The translations under genes and the position numbers were made by a program. The notes below the pieces were generated by a model, which saw nothing but the letters and a program-made list of their open reading frames with translations, ran no database searches and was not told the origin of the DNA. A stretch of 64,000 nt of DNA from JAVBSN01 sp031547045 (lineage in GTDB: Bacteria; Bacillota; Clostridia; Lachnospirales; Lachnospiraceae): positions 1-64,000 of the forward strand of contig JAVBSN010000076.1 of the NCBI GenBank assembly GCA_031547045.1, given 5' to 3'. This document shows positions 42,297 to 51,091 of the stretch, piece by piece; position 1 is the stretch's first letter; every line of letters begins with the position of its first letter.

Positions 42297-43562
42297 GTGG
42301 CAGTACAAGAATTTTATTTAGGATTAGATTTGTGTCAAGAATATACTCAGTTAAGCTATTATAACCAAGAGACTAATGAACCAGAATCTATATATCAACT
42401 TAATACAAATGATACATATATGCTTCCTAATATAGTGTTTTACAGTAATGATGATTCTTGTTGGTACGTAGGAGCAGAAGCACCAAAACATAGGTTTAAC
42501 CAACAAGGAATATTAATTGAGGATGTTGTAAAAAAATTACCAAGCAGTGAAAGTATAGTGTTAGATGGAAATACTTATACTTATAAGGATTTGTTCCTGC
42601 TATTAATAAAAGGTCATATTGATGAATTTCTAAATAGATATGAAGATGCTAGTATAGCAAAAATAGTAATTACAGTATATGAGTATAGAGAAGATATATA
42701 TGAAGCATTAGAAGATTTATATCAGACCTTTGAAATAGAAGAGAATAAAATAGAGATTACTAGTAGAATAAATAGTTATTTACATTATGTGTTTAATCAG
42801 CCTTCTGAACTAAGAAATAATAGCGTTGTATTATTTGATTATAGCATTTATGGTTTAGATTTTTATAGAATAGATGTAGAAAATAAAAGTGGAAAACCAG
42901 ATATAATTGATGTTGTTCATAGAGGCTTTAGAGATAAATTAACTTATGATATGGTCTTTTCTGATAGACAGAAATTAGATAACACGTTTGCTGAACTAGC
43001 AGAAACCCAGTTGAAAGAAAAATATGTGTCATCAGTATATTTAACAGGAATAGGTTTTGGAGACAAATGGCTTAAAAAATCAACAAATGTGATATGTTCA
43101 GGTAGAAGAGTATTTATGGGACAAAACATATATACTAAGGGAGCATGTTATGCAGCTTATAGTGGCGACAGTGTAATTGAACCTAGTAAGTATACTGTAA
43201 GAACAGAAGACACAGTTGTATATGATATAGGAATAGCTGTAAAAGAAGATAATTCAGGTTTTCAAGTTATATCTTATGGTGGTCAAGAATGGTATAATAT
43301 GAAAGGTGATATAGAAATATTTTTAAACAACACAAATAGAATTGTTATGGTATATAAAAATAGAATTGATGGTAGTATTTCCAAAGAAGTAATGGAGATT
43401 CATGGATTACCTAAGAGACCAGATAAGACTACAAAACTTTCATTGGAAGTAGAATTTTATAGTAATACAGAAGGTGCGTTAATAATAAGGGATGTAGGAT
43501 TTGGGAAATTATATCCTACAACTAATAAAATCTATAGAAAAGAATTTAATGTAGGAAGGTAA
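42297..43562 (+). CDS. DUF5716-family protein, degenerate Hsp70/actin-like fold
   Basis: A 421-residue soluble protein starting at GTG 42297 behind AGAGGTGA. The N-terminus EFYLGLDLCQEYTQLSYYNQ is shaped like the phosphate-1 loop of Hsp70/actin ATPases. NSVVLFDYSIYGLDFYRIDV (about 180-200) is like phosphate-2 but without the D-x-G-x-G. VSSVYLTGIGFGDKWLKKS and FMGQNIYTKGACYAA (about 245-285) are like the adenosine region and the 'P.eAva.GAa.qa' helix of DnaK. A C-terminal domain of about 120 residues follows. The glycine-poor loops suggest reduced or changed nucleotide handling. It is the constant neighbour of DUF5717. Function is unknown. Confidence 0.82.
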   Translation: MAVQEFYLGLDLCQEYTQLSYYNQETNEPESIYQLNTNDTYMLPNIVFYSNDDSCWYVGAEAPKHRFNQQGILIEDVVKKLPSSESIVLDGNTYTYKDLFLLLIKGHIDEFLNRYEDASIAKIVITVYEYREDIYEALEDLYQTFEIEENKIEITSRINSYLHYVFNQPSELRNNSVVLFDYSIYGLDFYRIDVENKSGKPDIIDVVHRGFRDKLTYDMVFSDRQKLDNTFAELAETQLKEKYVSSVYLTGIGFGDKWLKKSTNVICSGRRVFMGQNIYTKGACYAAYSGDSVIEPSKYTVRTEDTVVYDIGIAVKEDNSGFQVISYGGQEWYNMKGDIEIFLNNTNRIVMVYKNRIDGSISKEVMEIHGLPKRPDKTTKLSLEVEFYSNTEGALIIRDVGFGKLYPTTNKIYRKEFNVGR

Positions 43563-43576
43563 GGTTGGATTAAAAT

Positions 43577-44410
43577 ATGGGAAATGTAATTGTATGCAAA
43601 ACTAAATCAACAAAAATTCCTTTCATTTTTGAAAATACAAAGGTGGAAGTATATTCTTATGAGGAATTATGCTATTACATCTATAACAATGGACCAATAA
43701 TAAGCCTAGACAATATAACGTCTCGTTTTACAAGATGGATTGATGAAGAACTACACCTTTTTAAACTATCAGAAAATGTAAACAAGCTTATAGAGAAAAA
43801 AGCAATATTAATGGATATTTTAGTAGAGATTTTAACCTTTGAAGATTACTATACACTTGAAGAAATTAAGGCGTTTATTAAAAATTATGAACGCTATAGA
43901 AAAAGTTCATCTTTTGAGAGAGATAAGATAAAAGGTGATTGCTTTCTAGCTTATAAACGTTACATTAAAGCTATTGATATATATGAGGATATACTATCAA
44001 TGAAAGAAGATATATCAGATAATATATTAATAGGAAATATATATCATAATAGGGGTATAGCCTTAGCAAATAATCTAGAATTAGATGAGTCTAGAATAAG
44101 TTTTCTAACAGCATTTACTTATAATGAAAATATGGAATCCTTAAAAGAATTTTTCTTGGTACTTGCATCAGAAGGCGATGAAGGTAAAGTTAGAAGTGAG
44201 ATGGAGAAATATAATCTTCCAGAAGAATTTTTACAAGACTTATTTGAAGAATTTGCAGATTCAAGGGAAGATATAAGAAATATGAGCATTTATAATAAGG
44301 TTGAAAAAGCAATGTATAATAAAAAACAAGGAAATATTGTAGCATATACTCAAAGAATGGATGCAATAATTAATCAGTTAAAGCAAGAGTTTAGGGAGCA
44401 AACAATATAA
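43577..44410 (+). CDS. Helical TPR-like protein of the DUF5716/5717 cluster
   Basis: A 277-residue cytosolic protein. Residues 1-70 form a small strand-and-helix domain (VIVCKTKSTKIPFIFENTKV). From about residue 95 it is helical with TPR-like spacing (SFERDKIKGDCFLAYKRYIK, AIDIYEDIL, NIYHNRGIALANNLELDES in part). The stop codon overlaps the next start by one base. I do not recognise a named family. The position suggests an adaptor in the same complex as the DUF5716 protein. Confidence 0.75.
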   Translation: MGNVIVCKTKSTKIPFIFENTKVEVYSYEELCYYIYNNGPIISLDNITSRFTRWIDEELHLFKLSENVNKLIEKKAILMDILVEILTFEDYYTLEEIKAFIKNYERYRKSSSFERDKIKGDCFLAYKRYIKAIDIYEDILSMKEDISDNILIGNIYHNRGIALANNLELDESRISFLTAFTYNENMESLKEFFLVLASEGDEGKVRSEMEKYNLPEEFLQDLFEEFADSREDIRNMSIYNKVEKAMYNKKQGNIVAYTQRMDAIINQLKQEFREQTI

Positions 44411-45570
44411 TGGGATTATTTAAGAAAGTTAGTAACCTATTTAAAAAGAATAATAAATCAGAAGAGACAGAACTTGACCAATATATATCTGAATTGGAAA
44501 CAAAGGAAGATACTATAGAAGGAGCTTTGTCTTCTAATTGTGACCAAATAATTGATGCAACTTACTTGATGGAAGACTTAAAAGCAGAATACGAGCTAGT
44601 CACTTCATATTTTGCAGATATACAAAAAATAGAAAGTTTGCCAGAGGCAAATTATAATGAACTTTGTGATGTTGCTAGAAAAATAGCAACATTAGAAAAA
44701 GACAGAACAGAATTTTTACATTCTGAGGCTAAGATTTCTGATGAAAAATTTAAAAATATACAAAGTATCGAAAAAGACATAAAAGATATAATGGGAAAAA
44801 TATCTGAATGTGAAAATAGAGATAATAATATAAAAAGAGATATTCAACATTTAGAAGGAGAAAAATCAAGTATAGAATATGAAGAAGAAGTGCTTGAAGA
44901 GAGTCTGAAAAACCTTAAAGTAAGTACCATTGTAATTGCTGGAATAACAGTAGTAACTTTTTTAGGAATGGTGGCTATTGGAATAATGGCAGATACAGAT
45001 GTTAATATATATTGTATGATTACATTGTTTATTGCTACTTTAATAGCAGGTGGAATATTTTTGTACTATAGAAGTCTAGTAGAAGAATATAAAATGTGTC
45101 AACGTAAATATAGTAAGGCAATAGATATTCTTAATAAGGTTAAGATAAAGTATATAAACAACACGAATACATTAGAGTATATGTATGAAAAATATAAAGT
45201 AAATAGTTTAAAAGAATTACAGTATCAATGGGAACAATATGTAATTATGGTGGATGAGATAAAAAGGTATCAGAAAAATACAGGTGATTTACGAGTCTAC
45301 GGTGATGAAATGGTAAAAATATTGTGTAATATAGGTGTGAAAGATCCTAATGTTTGGACAAAGCAAACTATAGCAATATTAGATAAAAGAGAAATGGTTG
45401 AGGTTAAGCATAATTTAAATGTTAGAAGACAAAAACTTAGAGAGCAACTAGAATATAATCAAAAATTAAAAGATGATAGCAGAGAAGAAATTGATAAGGT
45501 ACTATTAGAATATCCGTCTATGAAGAATTATGTTGTAGGCATTTTAGCACCGTATAGAATTGAATTGTAG
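44410..45570 (+). CDS. Coiled-coil membrane protein of the DUF5716/5717 cluster
   Basis: A 386-residue protein. Long helices rich in Glu and Lys (ELDQYISELETKEDTIEG ... KDIMGKISECENRDNNIKRD) surround a pair of membrane helices near residue 175-220 (TIVIAGITVVTFLGMVAIGIM and IYCMITLFIATLIAGGIFLY) with a short loop between. Both ends are therefore predicted on the same side, probably cytoplasmic. A further coil follows. It may tether the soluble partners to the membrane. It starts at ATG 44410, overlapping the previous stop by one base. Confidence 0.75.
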   Translation: MGLFKKVSNLFKKNNKSEETELDQYISELETKEDTIEGALSSNCDQIIDATYLMEDLKAEYELVTSYFADIQKIESLPEANYNELCDVARKIATLEKDRTEFLHSEAKISDEKFKNIQSIEKDIKDIMGKISECENRDNNIKRDIQHLEGEKSSIEYEEEVLEESLKNLKVSTIVIAGITVVTFLGMVAIGIMADTDVNIYCMITLFIATLIAGGIFLYYRSLVEEYKMCQRKYSKAIDILNKVKIKYINNTNTLEYMYEKYKVNSLKELQYQWEQYVIMVDEIKRYQKNTGDLRVYGDEMVKILCNIGVKDPNVWTKQTIAILDKREMVEVKHNLNVRRQKLREQLEYNQKLKDDSREEIDKVLLEYPSMKNYVVGILAPYRIEL

Positions 45571-45578
45571 GTGAGATA

Positions 45579-45788
45579 ATGGCAATAATAGGGTTGATTT
45601 TAATAGTCGTAGGCTTTATTATATTATTTGTGGCTACTCTAGTAAAAAAACAAGTACCACGAAATTATGATTATGATAGCAATGATGGCTTATTAGAAGC
45701 ATTAGAAGAAATATCAAAGATTCTAAGAATATTTGCTTATATAAGCATGATACTTGGAATTATTTTAATAATATTTAATTATATTTGA
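45579..45788 (+). CDS. Small membrane protein with two helices
   Basis: A 69-residue protein: helix 1 IIGLILIVVGFIILFVATLV (residues 2-21), a charged loop with VPRNYDYDSNDGLLEALEEI, and helix 2 IFAYISMILGIILIIFNYI. It begins 8 bases after the coiled-coil gene and ends 13 bases before valS, so it belongs to the same transcript. Function is unknown. Confidence 0.75.
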   Translation: MAIIGLILIVVGFIILFVATLVKKQVPRNYDYDSNDGLLEALEEISKILRIFAYISMILGIILIIFNYI

Positions 45789-45801
45789 TGGAGGAAGAAT
45801 T

Positions 45802-48444
45802 ATGACTAAAGAGTTAGAAAAAACATATAGTCCGTCTGACATAGAGGGTCGTATATATGAAAATTGGATTGATAAAGGATACTTTCATGCAGAAGTAGAT
45901 AGAAGCAAAAAACCATTTACAATTGTTATGCCACCACCAAACATCACAGGTCAGTTACATATGGGACATGCCCTTGATAATACAATGCAAGATATTCTTA
46001 TTAGATATAAGAGAATGCAAGGATATAACGCTTTATGGCAACCAGGAACAGACCATGCAGCTATAGCAACAGAAGTAAAGATTATAGAATCTCTTAAGGA
46101 ACAAGGTATAGATAAAGATGATTTAGGTCGTGATGGTTTCTTAGAAAAAGCATGGGAGTGGAAAGCTGAATATGGCGGGAGAATTATTAATCAGCTTAAA
46201 AGATTAGGATCATCTGCTGATTGGGAAAGAGAAAGATTTACAATGGATGACGGTAACAACAAAGCTGTTACTGAAGTATTTTGTAAGTTATATGAAAAAG
46301 GATATATATATAAGGGTTCAAGAATTGTTAACTGGTGTCCTGTTTGCCAAACAACTATATCTGATGCAGAGGTTGAGCATGTTGAGCATTCAGGAAACTT
46401 CTGGCACATAAATTATCCTATAGCAGGAGAAGAAGGTAGATTTGTTGAGATAGCAACTACTCGTCCAGAAACATTACTTGGAGATACAGCAGTAGCAGTT
46501 AATCCAGAAGATGATAGATACAAAGATTTAATTGGAAAGACAGTTATTCTTCCGTTAGTTAATAAAGAAATACCAGTTGTTGCAGATTCATATGTAGATA
46601 TGGAATTTGGAACAGGTGTAGTTAAGATTACACCAGCTCATGACCCTAATGACTTTGAAGTTGGAAAGAGACACAACTTAGAAGAAATAAATATTATGAA
46701 TGATGATGCAACTATTAATGCATTAGGTGGTAAATATGCAGGAATGGATAGATATGAAGCAAGAAAAACTATGGTTGCAGATCTTGAAGAACTAGGATTA
46801 TTAGTAAAAGTAGTACCTCATTCACATAATGTAGGAACTCATGATAGATGTAAAACAGTAGTTGAACCACTTGTTAAGCCACAATGGTTTGTTAAGATGG
46901 AAGAGATGGCAAAACCAGCAATAGAAGCAGTTAAGTCAGGTGAACTTAATCTTATTCCAGAGAGAATGGATAAAACTTATTACAATTGGTTAGAAAACAT
47001 AAGAGATTGGTGTGTATCTAGACAATTATGGTGGGGACATAGAATACCAGCTTACTATTGTGAGGATTGTGGGGAAGTTACAGTATCTAGAGAAGAAGTA
47101 TGTACATGTAGTAAATGTGGTTCTTCAAAGGTGAAACAAGATCCAGATACATTAGATACATGGTTCTCATCAGCATTATGGCCATTTTCAACATTAGGTT
47201 GGCCAGATAATACAGAAGAATTAGAGTATTTCTATCCAACAGATGTATTAGTAACAGGATATGACATTATTTTCTTCTGGGTAATTAGAATGGTATTTTC
47301 AGGAATTGAGCATATGGATAAACTACCATTTAATACAGTTTTATTTCATGGACTTATTAGAGATGACCAAGGTCGTAAAATGAGTAAGTCATTAGGTAAT
47401 GGAATTGACCCATTAGAGGTTATAGATAAATATGGCGCAGATGCATTAAGATTTACATTAGTAACAGGAAATGCTCCAGGAAATGATATGCGTTTCTATT
47501 GGGAAAGAGTTGAAGCTAGCCGAAACTTTGCTAATAAAATATGGAATGCTTCAAGATTCATTATGATGAACATTGAAAAAGCAGATGTAAAAAACGTTGA
47601 TTTATCTAAGCTTACATTAGCTGATAGATGGATATTATCAAAGATAAATACAATAGCAAAAGATGTAACATACAATATGGATAAGTATGAATTAGGAATT
47701 GCAGTTTCTAAATTATATGACTTCATTTGGGAAGAGTTCTGTGATTGGTATATAGAAATGGTTAAACCAAGACTATACAATGATCAAGATGAGACAAAGG
47801 CAGCGGCAATTTGGACTCTTAAAACAGTTCTTATAAATGCACTTAAGTTATTACATCCATATATGCCATTTGTTACAGAAGAAATCTTCACAACAATTCA
47901 AGATGAAGAAGAATCAATTATGGTATCAGCTTGGCCAGAATTTACAGAAGAATGGAACTTTAGCCAGGACGAAACAGCAGTAGATGTAATCAAGGCAGCA
48001 GTTAGAGGAATTAGAAATGTACGTGCTGAGATGAATGTACCACCATCAAAGAAGGCTACAGTATATGTGGTATCAAGTGATGACAGCATAAGAACAACAT
48101 TTGAGAATTCAAAAGTATTCTTTGCAACATTAGGTTATGCAAGTGAAGTATTTGTTCAAGAAGGCAAAACTGGAATAGATGATGATGCAGTATCAACAGT
48201 AATCGATGGAGCAGTAATATACATGCCATTTGCAGAATTAGTTGATATTGAAAAAGAAAAAGAACGTTTAGCAAAAGAGAAATCTAGATTAGAAGGCGAA
48301 CTTAAGAGAGTTAATGGTATGCTAAGTAATCCTAACTTTGTTAACAAAGCCCCAGAAGCAAAACTTAACGAAGAGAAAGCAAAGTTAGAAAAATATACAG
48401 GAATGCTAGAACAAGTAACTCAAAGATTAGAACAATTATGTTAG
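45802..48444 (+). CDS. valS: Valyl-tRNA synthetase
   Basis: The 880-residue class Ia enzyme that charges tRNA-Val. HIGH motif PPNITGQLHMGHAL is at about residue 43-56, the editing-domain motif ATTRPETLLGDTAVAV at about 217-232, the KMSKS motif GRKMSKSLGNG at about 525-535, and a C-terminal coiled coil (EKERLAKEKSRLEGELKRVN) for tRNA binding. Length is normal. There is no room for a T-box between this gene and the membrane-protein gene 13 bases upstream, so it is co-transcribed with or internal to that unit. RBS GGAGGAAG. Confidence 0.97.
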   Translation: MTKELEKTYSPSDIEGRIYENWIDKGYFHAEVDRSKKPFTIVMPPPNITGQLHMGHALDNTMQDILIRYKRMQGYNALWQPGTDHAAIATEVKIIESLKEQGIDKDDLGRDGFLEKAWEWKAEYGGRIINQLKRLGSSADWERERFTMDDGNNKAVTEVFCKLYEKGYIYKGSRIVNWCPVCQTTISDAEVEHVEHSGNFWHINYPIAGEEGRFVEIATTRPETLLGDTAVAVNPEDDRYKDLIGKTVILPLVNKEIPVVADSYVDMEFGTGVVKITPAHDPNDFEVGKRHNLEEINIMNDDATINALGGKYAGMDRYEARKTMVADLEELGLLVKVVPHSHNVGTHDRCKTVVEPLVKPQWFVKMEEMAKPAIEAVKSGELNLIPERMDKTYYNWLENIRDWCVSRQLWWGHRIPAYYCEDCGEVTVSREEVCTCSKCGSSKVKQDPDTLDTWFSSALWPFSTLGWPDNTEELEYFYPTDVLVTGYDIIFFWVIRMVFSGIEHMDKLPFNTVLFHGLIRDDQGRKMSKSLGNGIDPLEVIDKYGADALRFTLVTGNAPGNDMRFYWERVEASRNFANKIWNASRFIMMNIEKADVKNVDLSKLTLADRWILSKINTIAKDVTYNMDKYELGIAVSKLYDFIWEEFCDWYIEMVKPRLYNDQDETKAAAIWTLKTVLINALKLLHPYMPFVTEEIFTTIQDEEESIMVSAWPEFTEEWNFSQDETAVDVIKAAVRGIRNVRAEMNVPPSKKATVYVVSSDDSIRTTFENSKVFFATLGYASEVFVQEGKTGIDDDAVSTVIDGAVIYMPFAELVDIEKEKERLAKEKSRLEGELKRVNGMLSNPNFVNKAPEAKLNEEKAKLEKYTGMLEQVTQRLEQLC

Positions 48445-48459
48445 GAAATACCCTATACG

Positions 48460-48531
48460 CTAAACTCGTTAAATACCTCGTTAAGTGTCTAGGTATGCAT
48501 TCTTACTAAGCTCGATAACACCTCGCTAAGT
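48460..48531 (+). repeat. Two imperfect direct repeats of about 26 bases downstream of valS
   Basis: CTAAACTCGTTAAATACCTC... (48460-48486) and CTAAGCTCGATAACACCTCG... (48506-48531) share about 80 percent by eye with one gap. The short CTCG(t/a)TAA element occurs four times. It is in a 180-base intergenic region with no clear hairpin, and its role is unknown. Confidence 0.6.
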
Positions 48532-48623
48532 AATAATAGTAATTTTTATATGGTTATTTTGAATAATTATTAGAAACTAGAAGATAATATATCTTGTAAT
48601 TACTAATAAGGAGGAATAACGAC

Positions 48624-48779
48624 ATGGCAAACAATAAAAAGAATAACTCAACTAATAGTACTTCAAATGATGCAAAGAACAAAGCATCAAACAAGAGCTC
48701 AAACAAAGCAAACAACAATGCTTCAAACAAGAGTTCAAACAAAGCAACTGATGTAGATACTACAGATTGTAACTACTAG
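48624..48779 (+). CDS. Asn/Ser/Lys-rich 51-residue low-complexity protein
   Basis: A tiny gene with a very strong ribosome site (AAGGAGGAATAAC) ahead of ATG 48624 and a terminator directly behind it. The product is nearly all Asn, Ser, Lys, Ala and Thr (repeats of A-S-N-K-S-S-N-K) and ends with TTDCNY. No signal, no membrane segment, no hydrophobic core; it must be disordered. It could be a small spore or stress protein, but it lacks SASP motifs. The excellent translation signals suggest high expression. Confidence 0.7.
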   Translation: MANNKKNNSTNSTSNDAKNKASNKSSNKANNNASNKSSNKATDVDTTDCNY

Positions 48780-48791
48780 TTAAAGTGAAAA

Positions 48792-48833
48792 AGGGCTATA
48801 GTCTTTAAGGACTATGGCTCTTTTTTGCTTAAG
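48792..48833 (+). terminator. Terminator, left copy of a 40-base direct repeat
   Basis: GGGCTATAGTC and GGACTATGGCTC form a hairpin with wobble pairs followed by T6. The whole 29 bases before the T tract are identical to 53223-53251 and the match extends through GxTTAAG, so the same terminator brackets the toxin module. Confidence 0.9.
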
Positions 48834-48856
48834 CATTTGACGATATTAAAGAAAAC

Positions 48857-48885
48857 TTGATTATGACGATAGTTTGTAGTAAAAT
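48857..48885 (+). promoter_or_regulatory. Possible promoter of the toxin module
   Basis: TTGATT (48857-48862), 17 bases, TAAAAT (48880-48885). The start codon of the first gene is 22 bases downstream. An alternative -35 TTGACG overlaps upstream but has no good -10. Confidence 0.45.
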
Positions 48886-48907
48886 ATTTTACATGGGAGG
48901 TGGTAAG

Positions 48908-49189
48908 GTGAGTATAAAAAGTAATGTTTTAGAGGCAACAGGACACAAAGTAAGTATTACAAATAAGATGGGTGATTTAACGAATGTAGCATCTGTAGAA
49001 ACTATATCTAATGACAATACACAGATTAAAAATAATTGTGAAAGCATATATAACAGAGGCAAACTTATATTATCAAGTTATCTTGCAGTAGGGGAAAGAG
49101 ATAGTGAACATATAGAGAAAATAGGTATAGCCTTCCAGGAAAAAGATGAAGAACTAAGGCAAGTTTTGGAGGGAGGTCGATTAAAATAG
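48908..49189 (+). CDS. Lap1-like type VII secretion partner of an LXG toxin (DUF3130 / TIGR04197-like)
   Basis: A 93-residue helical protein starting at GTG 48908 behind GGGAGG (48895-48900). It begins VSIKSNVLEATGHKVS and has the two-helix layout of the small WXG100-like proteins that accompany LXG toxins in streptococci and listeria (Lap1, DUF3130). A longer frame from 48857 would give a hydrophobic start that does not fit. It is followed by a second helical protein overlapping by four bases and by an LXG toxin, the order of published lap1-lap2-LXG loci. In those systems Lap1 binds the LXG domain to form the export-competent complex. Confidence 0.75.
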   Translation: MSIKSNVLEATGHKVSITNKMGDLTNVASVETISNDNTQIKNNCESIYNRGKLILSSYLAVGERDSEHIEKIGIAFQEKDEELRQVLEGGRLK

Positions 49190-49575
49190 ACTCTCGAGAA
49201 AAACTAGAAAAGATATATGCAGAATATATAGAAAAGCAAAATAGACTAGAAGATATAAGGCGTGAAAGTGGAGATAGATTAAAAAATATAGAATATATAA
49301 AAGAAGAAAATGATGAGTATTATAAGCAAATAAATCTATTATTTGAAGAATTAGAAGATGACAGGATTAATGAATCTGAAGAAATACATAAAATATATAG
49401 TTTACAAGAAGATTTATGCAGTACAAGATACGAAATAATATACAATATAGATAAACAAGAGCAGGAAGAACAAGAAGAAAATAGAAGATTATTAATATTA
49501 GAAGAAGAAAATACAAGTAACTATTATATACAAAAGAAAAAATGTGAAGAGGAGGAAGGTCGTATTGGGAATTGA
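49186..49575 (+). CDS. Lap2-like helical partner of the LXG toxin, starting at a non-standard ATA codon
   Basis: An open frame of 129 codons, 49186-49575, between the Lap1-like and toxin genes. It is entirely helical and charged (DSREKLEKIYAEYIEKQNRL ... INLLFEELEDDRINESEEIH ... IDKQEQEEQEENRRLLILEE), like Lap2 (DUF3958) proteins. There is no ATG, GTG or TTG in the whole frame. The best start is ATA 49186, which overlaps the Lap1 stop as ATAG (the position where ATGA would be normal) and has GGGAGG 9 bases upstream. It ends inside the toxin start region. Either ATA is a true rare start or the gene was silenced by an ATG-to-ATA change; the long intact frame favours use. Confidence 0.65.
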   Translation: MDSREKLEKIYAEYIEKQNRLEDIRRESGDRLKNIEYIKEENDEYYKQINLLFEELEDDRINESEEIHKIYSLQEDLCSTRYEIIYNIDKQEQEEQEENRRLLILEEENTSNYYIQKKKCEEEEGRIGN

Positions 49576-51091
49576 CATAAATCCAAATGGGGTAAGGAAT
49601 CGATTAACGGAAGAAAATAAAAATTATAGACAAATGATAGAAGAAACAAATGAATTAATGAATCAAATTAATCAATTCATAAATACAGAATCTTTAAAAA
49701 GTGAAGCATATGATAGCACTAAAACTTACTTTTCAACAATGCACATAATTATATTAAAATCAATGATACTCTTTGCCGACGAAAAGCAAAGAGAAAATAA
49801 TAACTACCTAAATATACTAAATAACCATTTCCCTAGCAATAATATAATACAAGAAGACAAGATATTAGACCAATTAAGAAGAACATCAAACCTAAAAAGA
49901 ATGATACAAAATAATATGTTGGTAGGATACATACAAGTCCTAGAATCAACGGAAAGATTATTAAATGAAAGATTGGAAAAGATATACGAATATATAGAAA
50001 GAACAAAAAATGTATACTGTGAATCAGAGAGATTTCTAGATGAAATTGAACAAGGTATTAATTGTATGAAGACAGTATCTCCCAATACTGAAACGGGAGG
50101 GTTTAATATACCACCAGTGAATATGGAATGGACAACAAAGTTAAACCAATTAGAGGATAGTAAATTCCATAGAATGGCAACTGAACAATATGGAGAATAT
50201 CTAGCTAGTAATCCTCAAGAAATGAACAAAATAATAGAGATATTAAAGTATGAGATGTTATTATCAAATGAAGATATAGAAAGAATTAATAACTTTCTAG
50301 GTCCCTTAGATATTCGAGATGTAGTAGCAATAAAATCAATAGCTTACAGTGCTCCAGAACCATATAGAGAATTATGGATAAGATATTTGGATAGATATAG
50401 TATAGTGATTACTGATGATAAGGATGGGGAGTTTAGACCCGATGAAGGTATTATATACTTAAATATGACTAGTATAAGAGAAGATTATAGAGGAGCATAT
50501 TGTGTATTTTTTCATGAATGCTCACATGCTATAGACTATTACTATGGACTTGATAGTGGTGGAGAAACTTATTTTTCTAGTACATATAGAGATAGTAATA
50601 ATATGACTTTAAGGGATTATATATTTGCAGATATAGAGAATGAATTAAGAAACAGTATTAATACAATATTGAGTATATCTGAATTTGATAGACTATCTGA
50701 AAGAGAAAAATATATTTTGAAGAATGAAGTAATACGCAATTTAACAAATGGTAGGAAAAAGGAACTGGAAGGTGATGCAAAGTTATTACAAGATATAATA
50801 GAACAAGTTTATGCGTTTGATCTGCATATGGTTTCAAGGGCAGTAGCATCAGATATGATAGGAGCAGTTACTAATAATCAAATAGAGGGTAGAGCTAGAC
50901 ATGATGATGATGATGAATATTGGTGGAATTCTACTACAGGGGAGCCTAAAAATAGCATTAATAGAGAGTTCTTTGCTGAAATATATGCTTATAATATAAT
51001 ACAAAATCAAAATGGAATAAAAGATAGTAATAGGTATTTGGAAAATTCATATTATCATATGGAAAAAATAATTAATGAAATGGGGAATTAG
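49565..51091 (+). CDS. LXG-domain polymorphic toxin with C-terminal zinc metallopeptidase
   Basis: A 508-residue protein from TTG 49565, which has GGAGGAAGG (49551-49559) at the right distance and gives the typical LXG opening (L/M)GIDINPNGVRNRL; a GTG at 49544 is possible but would translate the ribosome site. Residues 1-190 are long helices as in LXG T7SS targeting domains. The C-terminal half is a metallopeptidase: VFFHECSHAIDYYYG with HExxH at 317-321, and the later NREFFAEIYAY with E472 as probable third ligand. This arrangement (HExxH ... F-x-A-E) is the gluzincin type seen in several polymorphic toxins. The protein is non-classically secreted (no signal peptide), with two Lap-like partners upstream and two lipoproteins downstream. 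Substrate is unknown. Confidence 0.85.
   Translation: MGIDINPNGVRNRLTEENKNYRQMIEETNELMNQINQFINTESLKSEAYDSTKTYFSTMHIIILKSMILFADEKQRENNNYLNILNNHFPSNNIIQEDKILDQLRRTSNLKRMIQNNMLVGYIQVLESTERLLNERLEKIYEYIERTKNVYCESERFLDEIEQGINCMKTVSPNTETGGFNIPPVNMEWTTKLNQLEDSKFHRMATEQYGEYLASNPQEMNKIIEILKYEMLLSNEDIERINNFLGPLDIRDVVAIKSIAYSAPEPYRELWIRYLDRYSIVITDDKDGEFRPDEGIIYLNMTSIREDYRGAYCVFFHECSHAIDYYYGLDSGGETYFSSTYRDSNNMTLRDYIFADIENELRNSINTILSISEFDRLSEREKYILKNEVIRNLTNGRKKELEGDAKLLQDIIEQVYAFDLHMVSRAVASDMIGAVTNNQIEGRARHDDDDEYWWNSTTGEPKNSINREFFAEIYAYNIIQNQNGIKDSNRYLENSYYHMEKIINEMGN

Noticed and set aside
45789..45801. T-box leader before valS
   Set aside because: Only 13 bases separate valS from the upstream small membrane-protein gene; no T-box fold or specifier region fits.
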